A stretch of 64,000 nt of DNA. It comes from Nocardioides daeguensis (GTDB lineage: Bacteria > Actinomycetota > Actinomycetes > Propionibacteriales > Nocardioidaceae). A program made the translations under genes and the position numbers. How positions within the stretch are numbered: position 1 is the first letter of the stretch; each line of letters opens with the position of its first letter. The notes below the pieces were generated by a model. The model worked only from the letters and a program-made list of their open reading frames with translations, did no database searches and was not told the origin of the DNA. The DNA is taken from NCBI RefSeq assembly GCF_019192965.1, contig NZ_JAHTKU010000017.1:1-64000 (forward strand). Reading direction: 5' to 3'. Below, one piece after another: positions 33,332 to 40,019 of the stretch.

Positions 33332-34468
33332 TCAGCCATCGACGACGCGACCGCTGCTGCGGTTGGCGTGGTCGATGTCGAGGATCTGGAAGCGGTCGCG
33401 GAAACCGATGCCAGCCTCGCGTCTGACTTGGCCGCCTCCGGGTGGCGTGGTCAGCGGGAAGCGCATCCCGAGCGGCGCGTGAGCGTCGATGTTCTTGGGC
33501 CTCGGGCCGCCGACCGGGTAGCCGGGGAACGGTGGCGGCAACTGGTACTCACGGAGGTCGTCGCGGTCTTTGAAGTGCTCCACGGCCGCGACATGAAATA
33601 GCGCTCCGTGCGCCATGGCGAGCATGTAGGCCTCGGCGAGCAGTGCCGACGGCTTGAGGCGGAGTTGGGTGACCTCCAGGCCTTGACGGTGCCCATCGAC
33701 CTTGGGGCCGCGAGCGAGGAGCTCGAGGACGGGCTGGTCGAAGATGTCGATCGCGTCGGGTCCGGTGAGTGCGCTGAGTGGAACCGAGCCGTCCGCGTTA
33801 GGTGGTGTCGTCAGGAAAGTGACCCGCATGTCGGACCTGGCCCGGACGGCGAGGCCATGCTTGACCTTGTTGTGACCTGCTTGGAGGTCGATCTCGGCCG
33901 GGCTGAGCAGCCGTGCCGCGTAGCCGAGCCACTCGACGAGGACGTTGCAGGCATCGACGATCTCAGGGCTGCCGCGAGCAGTCTCGAGTCTTCCGGGTTC
34001 AACCAGCGCGCGGAGCATCCGCTCGCCCGGGTCCGCCTCCTGGGCACTTGCATTCAGGCGCTCGATGACCTCTGCGATCTGTGTCGGTCCCGCGGCGATC
34101 TCCGCCCACAGACACCTCACGCCGGCGCCCATCGAAGGGGCAAGACGGGCGCACGCAAGCCGCAAGAGGGCTTCGGCGGCGTGGTGGCGGACCGCGAGCG
34201 CGTCGGCGGCCACCTGCGCATGCACGTCAAGCTCCTTGAACGGTCCGTCGGCGGCGGGGCGTTGCAGGTGCTGGTTGAACTCGGCGCGGATGCTGCCGGG
34301 CTCAGGCTCCGGCAAGGGGACGTCCGACATGGGTGCGCCCTCGTGCCATGTCAGCAGCGAGGCAATGCGCGAGCTGAAGTATTGGAAGGGGTCCGAAGCG
34401 AGGAACGTGTCATCGAGCTCGCGAGCCTGTTCTTCGGTGAGGTCCTGCCCATCGGGCGGCGGGTACAT
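33332..34468 (-). CDS. Hypothetical protein
   Basis: 378 residues from the ATG at 34468 (YPPPDGQDLTEEQAR); a TTG 90 bp upstream would add 30 basic residues and is less likely. The middle is helical (VAADALAVRHHAAEALLRLA), followed by LQAGHNKVKHGLAVRARSDM, with a His/Lys-rich spot seen in some HEPN-like and AbiV-like proteins, and AEAYMLAMAHGALFHVAAVE. I cannot assign a family. Neighbour to the putative defence gene and divergent from DUF932. The 211-bp gap 33121-33331 shows nothing. Confidence 0.5.
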   Translation of the reverse strand: MYPPPDGQDLTEEQARELDDTFLASDPFQYFSSRIASLLTWHEGAPMSDVPLPEPEPGSIRAEFNQHLQRPAADGPFKELDVHAQVAADALAVRHHAAEALLRLACARLAPSMGAGVRCLWAEIAAGPTQIAEVIERLNASAQEADPGERMLRALVEPGRLETARGSPEIVDACNVLVEWLGYAARLLSPAEIDLQAGHNKVKHGLAVRARSDMRVTFLTTPPNADGSVPLSALTGPDAIDIFDQPVLELLARGPKVDGHRQGLEVTQLRLKPSALLAEAYMLAMAHGALFHVAAVEHFKDRDDLREYQLPPPFPGYPVGGPRPKNIDAHAPLGMRFPLTTPPGGGQVRREAGIGFRDRFQILDIDHANRSSGRVVDG

Positions 34469-34626
34469 GATCGAACCGTAGGCCCATCCCTTCTGGGAGG
34501 GCTCGCTTCTGTGACGTGGCGCCACAGGTGACAAGCGTGCCGCTCGGACGAACCCCAATGTCTACCCCTTAGGTAGATCTTGACATTGACAGCGACTTGT
34601 CAAAGTTCGCTGCATCTCGACAACCC

Positions 34627-34658
34627 GAGGGCGGTTCTCCCGGTGGAGAACCGCCCTC
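34627..34658. terminator. Perfect 13-bp hairpin between divergent genes
   Basis: Arms GAGGGCGGTTCTC (34627-34639) and GAGAACCGCCCTC (34646-34658), 6-base loop. Between divergent genes a simple terminator is unexpected; an attenuator or operator for the DUF932 operon is possible. Two TAGAAT strings (34661-34666, 34675-34680) next to it could be -10 elements. Confidence 0.5.
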
Positions 34659-34721
34659 AGTAGAATAGAAACCATAGAATGAACCCAGTTCGTTTGATCC
34701 GCTACCCGGGAGGACCCCGAC

Positions 34722-35738
34722 ATGTCACACGAAATCGAGACCCACGGCACACAGGCCGCCGCCGTCTTCGCCCGCAAGGACGCCTGGCACCGCCTGGGCA
34801 CCACCGTCCGCGACCGCGCGTTCACCGCCGAAGAGGCCATGCGGCTCGGTCACCTGGGCGGCTGGGACGTCCGCAAGCTGCCGCTCACCACCGCCGAGGT
34901 GAGCGAGGGCGGCGTCACCGCGATCGAGGTCCCCGGCTTCGCGACGGTGCGCACCAACCCGTTCACCGGCGAGCCCGAGGCGCTCGGCGTCGTGGGCGGC
35001 GGCTACACGCCGCTGCAGAACGAGGACCACGCCGAGTTCCTGAACCTGCTGGCCGACGAGTCCGGCGCGATCTTCGACACCGCCGGGTCGCTGCGCGGCG
35101 GGCGGCAGGTGTTCATCACCATGCAGCTGCCAAACTCGCTCACCGTCGGCGGCACCGACCGCGTCGACCTGAACATCGCCGCGCTCAACAGCCACGACGG
35201 CTCCAGCGCGTTCCGCATCCTCGTGACCCCGGTCCGCGTCGTGTGCGCGAACACCCAGAGCGCGGCCCTGCGCAACCACGAGTCGTCGTTCTCGATCCGG
35301 CACACCCGCAACGCCAAGGCCGCCGTGCAGGCCGCCCGCGACGCGCTCGGCCTGACCTTCACCTACGTCGACGCGTTCCAGGTCGAGGCCGAGCGGCTGA
35401 TCCAGCAGACCATGACCGACGCCGCTTTCGACGCCCTGATCGACGCCACGTTCGGCAAGGCCGAGGCCCACGCGACCAAGCGCGTGCGCGAGACCGAGCG
35501 CCGTCGCCGCTCCCGGCTGCACTGGCTCTTCGCCGACGCCGACACCCAGGCCGGCATCCGCGACACCGCGTGGGCCGGCTACCAGGCCGTCGCGGAGTAC
35601 GTCGACCACTACGCACCGGTCCGCACCGCCAAGAACCACGGAGGCGACGAGAACACCGCCCGCGCCACCCGCGTCCTCACCAGCGACGACCCCGACCGGA
35701 TCAAGCGCCGCGCCTGGACCGCGCTGGCCACCGCCTGA
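34722..35738 (+). CDS. DUF932 family protein
   Basis: 338 residues from the ATG after GGGAGGACC. Matches the DUF932 (phage/plasmid-like, TIGR03299) family: KDAWHRLGTTVRDRAFTAEE, GVVGGGYTPLQNEDHAEFLN, GRQVFITMQLPNSLTVGG, VCANTQSAALRNHESSFSIR, and the helical C-terminus. The family is frequent on actinobacterial ICEs and plasmids; its function is unknown. It leads a rightward cluster to 37204 of small proteins. Confidence 0.9.
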   Translation: MSHEIETHGTQAAAVFARKDAWHRLGTTVRDRAFTAEEAMRLGHLGGWDVRKLPLTTAEVSEGGVTAIEVPGFATVRTNPFTGEPEALGVVGGGYTPLQNEDHAEFLNLLADESGAIFDTAGSLRGGRQVFITMQLPNSLTVGGTDRVDLNIAALNSHDGSSAFRILVTPVRVVCANTQSAALRNHESSFSIRHTRNAKAAVQAARDALGLTFTYVDAFQVEAERLIQQTMTDAAFDALIDATFGKAEAHATKRVRETERRRRSRLHWLFADADTQAGIRDTAWAGYQAVAEYVDHYAPVRTAKNHGGDENTARATRVLTSDDPDRIKRRAWTALATA

Positions 35739-35758
35739 CCGTCCGTCCCGCAAGTCCT

Positions 35759-35798
35759 CCGGTGGCGGGCTGAGACCCCGAGTCCGGCCCGCCACCGG
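35759..35798 (+). terminator. Hairpin after the DUF932 gene
   Basis: Arms CCGGTGGCGGGC (35759-35770) and GCCCGCCACCGG (35787-35798), 16-base loop, no T tract. It sits between the DUF932 stop and the RBS at 35808, so it may reduce read-through or protect the upstream mRNA. Confidence 0.5.
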
Positions 35799-35818
35799 CC
35801 CAAACGAAGGAGGAGCCC

Positions 35819-36280
35819 ATGGCCGACACGACCACCCACACTGACCTCGCCACCGAGCAGGTCCGCGCGTGGGATCTCCGACCCACCGACACTCTGGTCG
35901 ACCCCGACACCGGAGTCGCGTTCCCCATCATCACGGTGACCGTGGACGAACCCGGCCGCGCCGGGCGCGAGGTCCACATCGCAGCCTTGGTCCTCGGCGC
36001 CCGCACCCTGCCGCTCAACCAGTTCGTCACCATCGCGAAGCGGGACAACGTGCCGACTGGCGCTGCCTCCGACGTCGAGGCGAACACCGCCACAGACCGG
36101 CACAACCTCAGCGAGACGGCCTGCGACCTGATCGTCATCGAGCACCGGCTGCGCGACGTGGGCCGGTGGACCCCCGAGACCGCCCGCGCCCACCTGGACG
36201 CGGCCCTGTCAAGCGTCGCCACGGCGCTGGACGCCCTGCACGCCGAGTACGCCACCCGCACCACCGAACAGGAGCAGTGA
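35819..36280 (+). CDS. Hypothetical ICE protein
   Basis: 153 residues from the ATG after AAGGAGGAGCC. Residues 1-75 are a beta-rich, SH3-like segment (VRAWDLRPTDTLVDPDTGVA, FPIITVTVDEPG, REVHIAALVLGARTLPLNQF) and 90-150 are helical. The stop overlaps the next start (TGATG). Part of a coupled chain of four small genes; no function recognised. Confidence 0.65.
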   Translation: MADTTTHTDLATEQVRAWDLRPTDTLVDPDTGVAFPIITVTVDEPGRAGREVHIAALVLGARTLPLNQFVTIAKRDNVPTGAASDVEANTATDRHNLSETACDLIVIEHRLRDVGRWTPETARAHLDAALSSVATALDALHAEYATRTTEQEQ

Positions 36281-36585
36281 TGACCGAGCAGACCCAGCCG
36301 GACCCGACCGGCACCGTGATCAGCGAGCGCGACCAGCGCCGCATCGTCGCCGCCATGATGAAGATGCCGTACGCCGCCAGCAGCCGCGTCCCGAAGCCGT
36401 GGACCGCGATGGGCGAGACGGTCACCGCCGATGCCGTCGTGGCGTTCCTCGACGGCCTCGCCGGGGTCCTGACCGAGGTCGGCACGGAGAACGACCAGCA
36501 CCGCCGCCGTCTGTTCTCCCTCGAGGCCGACGTGGAGGCGTTCCGCCGCCTCATCGGCACCGCACCCGCCGAGGTGACCCCGTGA
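36280..36585 (+). CDS. Small hypothetical protein
   Basis: 101 residues, helical: ISERDQRRIVAAMMKMPYAA, TADAVVAFLDGLAGVLTEVG, RRRLFSLEADVEAFRRLIG. Starts within the previous stop and overlaps the next GTG, so translation is coupled on both sides. Family not recognised. Confidence 0.55.
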   Translation: MTEQTQPDPTGTVISERDQRRIVAAMMKMPYAASSRVPKPWTAMGETVTADAVVAFLDGLAGVLTEVGTENDQHRRRLFSLEADVEAFRRLIGTAPAEVTP

Positions 36586-36833
36586 GCGCGCACATCGAGT
36601 GGCTTGCCGCCCGCGAGACCAGCGTCCAGGTATTCACCCCCGGCGACGACTGGGTGGGAGCCGGGGAGCACCGCCAGCCGGTCCTGACGCTGGCCTGGGA
36701 CGACGTGGTGGCGATCCAGGGCACGCCCGCCGAGTTGCGGGCGCTCGCCGCCCGGATCACCGCCGCGGCTACCGCCGCCGCTGGACGGCTCGACCTCGCC
36801 GCCGCGACCGCCCGGCAGGACCAGCCAGCATGA
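36582..36833 (+). CDS. Small hypothetical protein
   Basis: 83 residues. A beta-type start (IEWLAARETSVQVFTPGDDW) and WDDVVAIQGTPAELRALAAR lead into an Ala-rich helix. Coupled by overlaps to the genes on either side. Function unknown. Confidence 0.55.
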   Translation: MSAHIEWLAARETSVQVFTPGDDWVGAGEHRQPVLTLAWDDVVAIQGTPAELRALAARITAAATAAAGRLDLAAATARQDQPA

Positions 36834-37204
36834 GCGCCGACGACGCCGCGCTGCGTGCGCTGGAGGCCGCGCGACCCCCCGGCCCCTGGACTCCGAACGG
36901 CGACAAGATCCGCGCCACCGCCGCCGACGCCCTGATCCCGGACAACATCCTCGTCGCCTACGCCGGTGCTCACTGGCAGCGGCTCGGGTTCAAGACATAC
37001 CCACGCGGAGGCGACGTCCTCGAGCACGCGCCCGACGTGGAGTTCATGGCCGCTGCCCGCACCGCGCTGCCCGACCGCCTGGACCGGCTCGACCGCATCC
37101 GCGACCTTCACGCCCGGTGGGGCGAGCAGGCACCCGAGGACGCGGACGGCTACCTCGACCTGTGGGAGACGCTCGGTCGGCTCCTCGACGGCGAACCCGG
37201 CTGA
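36830..37204 (+). CDS. Hypothetical ICE protein, last of the DUF932 cluster
   Basis: 124 residues. PPGPWTPNGDKIRATAADAL, then HAPDVEFMAAARTALPDRLD, is a pattern I know from short phage and ICE proteins of unknown function (ea8.5/ead-like). The helical end (LDRIRDLHARWGEQAPED) closes with LDLWETLGRLLDGEPG. A bidirectional terminator follows. Confidence 0.6.
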   Translation: MSADDAALRALEAARPPGPWTPNGDKIRATAADALIPDNILVAYAGAHWQRLGFKTYPRGGDVLEHAPDVEFMAAARTALPDRLDRLDRIRDLHARWGEQAPEDADGYLDLWETLGRLLDGEPG

Positions 37205-37218
37205 CCCACGCCGACCGC

Positions 37219-37255
37219 AAGGACGCCCGCAGCGCTCATCGCTGCGGGCGTCCTT
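37219..37255. terminator. Bidirectional terminator between convergent genes
   Basis: Perfect 16-bp stem (37219-37234 and 37240-37255) with a CTCAT loop, AA/TT at the tips. It separates the rightward DUF932 cluster from the leftward HNH gene. Confidence 0.85.
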
Positions 37256-37267
37256 CTGGGTGGCGCG

Positions 37268-37807
37268 TCACCACAAGGTCAGCTGCTCGCCCAGCAGCTC
37301 CTGGAGCCGAGCGAGGTCGTCGGCTACGAGCTGCGGGTCCTCACGCGCCAGGTCGCGCAGTTCCCGCGCACGTTTACGCGGGCCGCGCGGGTCGGCCAGC
37401 GGGCTGTACGGCAGCCGCCGCTGTACCGACCACTCACGGCGGTTCTGCGCCGCGCTCGACACCACGACGTGGTCCGGCGCGATCCGCTGGCACAGCGGGT
37501 TGTGACAGCGGTGCCCAAGCAGCCGCGCCTCCGCGAGCGCGTCAACGCCGTGCATGACTGCGTACGCGAACCGGTGGGCGATGATCACCCGCCCCGGCGC
37601 GTACCAGAACCGGCCATGGCCACCGCCGTTCGTGCGCTCCCGCTCGGAGCGACCGGCCACCGCCCCGGTCCACCACAGACACTCACTGCCCGGCACCGTG
37701 GCGACCTTCGCCCGGTAGCGCGTGAGCACCGCCGGGTCCGCGATCGCTGCCGCGACCGCCGCGAGACCGGCGTCATCCAGCCGACGTACCGGCACCCGCT
37801 CCCTCAC
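37268..37807 (-). CDS. HNH endonuclease-like protein
   Basis: 179 residues from a GTG. It has the HNH_3-type layout of phage and plasmid nucleases: CLWWTGAVAG, GGHGRFWYAPGRVIIAHRFA, a LGHRCHNPLCQRIAPDHVVV core with paired Cys and His, and SSAAQNRREW. These are consistent with a beta-beta-alpha metal nuclease acting on DNA. It overlaps the coiled-coil gene upstream by 35 bp, suggesting co-expression. Confidence 0.75.
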   Translation of the reverse strand: MRERVPVRRLDDAGLAAVAAAIADPAVLTRYRAKVATVPGSECLWWTGAVAGRSERERTNGGGHGRFWYAPGRVIIAHRFAYAVMHGVDALAEARLLGHRCHNPLCQRIAPDHVVVSSAAQNRREWSVQRRLPYSPLADPRGPRKRARELRDLAREDPQLVADDLARLQELLGEQLTLW

Positions 37808-38162
37808 TCTCAGCCAAGGCTGCCGCCGCCGCAGGCCGGAAGTCCGGCGTACCCGCGACCTCGTCCAGCATCGGGACCGCGAGCCGCCGCAGCCGCGTCG
37901 CCTCCCGCACGGTGACCGTCTCGCCGCACCACTCCACGGCCTCGCCCAGGGACAGCCCCTCGACCTCGGTCAACTCCCGCAGCGCCTCACCGGCGCGCTT
38001 CTCGGTCTCGGTCACCGCCGCGTCCCGCTGACCGATCGCAACCATGACCTGTTCGGCCAGGTCGGTCACCCGGCGCTCGCGCTCCTCACGCTCCTTGCGC
38101 CGCTTCTCGGCCATCTCCCGCGCCGTACGCCGCGCCTGCTGCTTGATCGTCTGCTGACTCAT
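37773..38162 (-). CDS. Coiled-coil hypothetical protein
   Basis: 129 residues from the ATG after GAGGACC (an ATG 24 bp earlier is possible). A highly charged helix (QQARRTAREMAEKRRKEREE, continuing to about 60) is followed by LTEVEGLSLGEAVEWCGETV and VREATRLRRLAVP, the latter like an HTH. It is the first gene after copy 7 of the bipartite element and overlaps the HNH gene. Function unknown. Confidence 0.55.
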   Translation of the reverse strand: MSQQTIKQQARRTAREMAEKRRKEREERERRVTDLAEQVMVAIGQRDAAVTETEKRAGEALRELTEVEGLSLGEAVEWCGETVTVREATRLRRLAVPMLDEVAGTPDFRPAAAAALAESEGAGAGTSAG

Positions 38163-38196
38163 CCGGTCCTCACTCCGTGTCGACATGGACTCTGAC

Positions 38197-38232
38197 AGTC
38201 ACCTACGACAAGTCCCGGTGCCCGTGCGATCA
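38197..38232 (-). promoter_or_regulatory. Bipartite ICE element, copy 7
   Basis: On the minus strand, TGATCGC (38232-38226), 20 bases, TAGGTGACT (38205-38197). It ends 35 bp before the coiled-coil gene start at 38162. Confidence 0.8.
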
Positions 38233-38399
38233 CCACCGGCCAAGAAACTTCCGAACCCGACGACCTCGACCCCGAATCAGCCCAGCCAGAACCCAGCCCG
38301 ACCCGTCCAACTCAGCCAGCCCGAACCCGACGACCTCGCCGTCACCGACGCCTCCCAGCGTCCCCCCAGATTTCCGCGACCTCCCAAGTGCCACACACC

Positions 38400-38666
38400 T
38401 CTTGCATCTGCGGCAGAGTTTCGTCCGTCATAAACGCCCTGCGGGGCCGCAGCGCCGCCGGGAAGGCTCTACCTCTTGCTGCCCCTCCCCCGCCCAAAGC
38501 TGGGGCCGAGGCTCTGAGAATGGCTGCCTCCCGGCGGCGTCCCCCGGGTCGGCGGTGACGCCCGATAGAGGCATGAAGGACCACCAGCAGCACGGTTGTT
38601 CAGCAGATGCTTGCGCGTCGCCGACCCCGCGGACCCCAGGCACACCGCTAGCGAAAGGCACCGCAC
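38400..38666 (+). ncRNA. IS110 left-end noncoding region, candidate bridge RNA
   Basis: IS110 elements encode a structured guide (bridge) RNA between the left end and the transposase. This stretch has no credible gene, several GC-rich inverted segments (such as CTGCGGGGCCGCAG near 38440) and the right size and place. Boundaries and fold are not determined. Confidence 0.4.
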
Positions 38667-39803
38667 TTGTACGCCGGCATCGACACCCACAAGGACACCC
38701 TCGCGGTCGCCGTTACCGACCCAACGGGACTGCTCGTTGCTTCCCATCAGTTCCCGAACACCACCTCCGGCTTCACCGAACTGACCCGCCTCCTCAGCGA
38801 CCATCAGGTCCAACGGGTCGGCATCGAAGGCTCCGGCGCCTACGGTCGCGCTGTCGCGGTCCACCTCGCTCTCGAGCACCCCGACGAGCAACTCAACGTC
38901 GTCGAAGTGCCCACCCTGATGACCTCCCGGGAGCGACGAAGCAAGCCCGGACAGGGTAAGACCGACCCCGTCGACGCCCTCGCGATCGCCCGAATCACCG
39001 CCCGCGAACCCGCACTGCCACCGGTGCGACTCACTGTCGGGCCGGCCGCAGACATGCGCGCCCTGCTCGACTACCGCGACGAACTGATCGCCGAACGCAC
39101 CGCCCTGGCCAACCGCGTCCACGCCGAGCTCGCCGGCCTGCTGCCCGGCTACCAGCACCAGATCGGCTCCCTGACCACCAGAGCCCGGATCGACCGCGCC
39201 ACCGAGCTGCTCGCCCAGATCGCAGGCCACGGCGCCGTCCGTGCCGACCTCGCCCGTCGACGTCTTGAGCGGATCGTGGCCATCGACACCGAAGCCAGCC
39301 AGCTCCGCAAGACCATCGCCGATCTGGTCGAGGACACCGGAACAACGCTGACCGAGGAGTACGGGATCGGGCCGCTCATCGCGGCTCGATTCATCGCCGA
39401 AGTCGTCGACGTACGCCGCTACCCCAACCGCGACACCTTCGCCGCCGCCAACGGCACCGCCCCGATCCCAGCATCTTCAGGGCGCACCGTGCGACACCGG
39501 TTCAACCCCGGCGGGAACCGGCAACTCAACCGGGCGCTCTACACGATCGCGATCACCCAGATCCGCGCCGACACCGAAGGCCGCCGCTACTACGAAACCA
39601 AACGAGCCCAGGGCAAGACCCGACGCGAAGCACTGCGCTGCCTCAAGCGGCGGCTCTCCGACGTCGTCTACCGCCGCATGCGCAACGACGCCGCCGGGAT
39701 GAACAACGTGGACCAATGGGCATCGGTAGGTCTCAACGGGCAACAACGGGAGCCGCTGGCGGTGGATGCGGGCGACGCAAACGAGGCACGACTAACGGCC
39801 TAG
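38667..39803 (+). CDS. IS110-family transposase
   Basis: 378 residues from a TTG after AAAGG. The N-terminal RuvC-like DEDD domain has the first Asp in YAGIDTHKDTLAVAV, the Glu in VGIEGSGAYG and the Asp pair in KTDPVDALAIAR. The C-terminal domain has EEYGIGPLIAARFIAEV, the AANGTAPIPASSGR stretch with the conserved serine region, and the RFNPGGNRQLNRALY end. Catalyses seamless insertion guided by RNA in characterised members. Full length, so possibly active. Confidence 0.93.
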   Translation: MYAGIDTHKDTLAVAVTDPTGLLVASHQFPNTTSGFTELTRLLSDHQVQRVGIEGSGAYGRAVAVHLALEHPDEQLNVVEVPTLMTSRERRSKPGQGKTDPVDALAIARITAREPALPPVRLTVGPAADMRALLDYRDELIAERTALANRVHAELAGLLPGYQHQIGSLTTRARIDRATELLAQIAGHGAVRADLARRRLERIVAIDTEASQLRKTIADLVEDTGTTLTEEYGIGPLIAARFIAEVVDVRRYPNRDTFAAANGTAPIPASSGRTVRHRFNPGGNRQLNRALYTIAITQIRADTEGRRYYETKRAQGKTRREALRCLKRRLSDVVYRRMRNDAAGMNNVDQWASVGLNGQQREPLAVDAGDANEARLTA

Positions 39804-39977
39804 CAGCCAGCGGCGTGGCAGAACTTCCAGCCCCGATCCTGCTCTTCGCTGAGGCGTTCGCCCCGCATCCACCTGCAATCGAGGCTACTCCGGAAACACC
39901 CCTCGAAGAACGCTGGACATAGAGGCCCATTCTCGGTTCGCCGAATAGAAAGAACACACCAGAAATCCGGCCGGAAG

Positions 39978-40013
39978 TGATCGCACCGCGCGCCCGCGCG
40001 CACGTAGGGGACC
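39978..40013 (+). promoter_or_regulatory. Bipartite ICE element, copy 8 (relaxase)
   Basis: TGATCGC (39978-39984), 20 bases, TAGGGGACC (40005-40013). It ends 6 bp before the relaxase ATG, so TAGGGG may also act as its RBS. A GAATAGAAAGAAC string lies 22 bp upstream (39943-39955). The relaxase oriT may be in 39841-40019, but I cannot identify a nick site. Confidence 0.8.
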
Positions 40014-40019
40014 GTGACG

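Larger units (their letters stand above)
38400..39840 (+). mobile_element. IS110-family insertion sequence (ends approximate)
   Basis: An IS110 transposase with about 270 bp of noncoding DNA before it and a short right flank. IS110 elements lack clear terminal repeats, so the ends given are estimates. It separates the coiled-coil/HNH operon from the relaxase. Between copy 7 and the IS (38233-38399) a 17-bp CGAACCCGACGACCTCG repeat occurs twice (near 38255 and 38320) with no clear gene. Confidence 0.7.

Noticed and set aside
38177..38959. Open frame across the IS110 left end
   Set aside because: It overlaps the transposase out of frame, is Pro/Arg/Ser-rich and starts in regulatory DNA of the opposite-strand gene.
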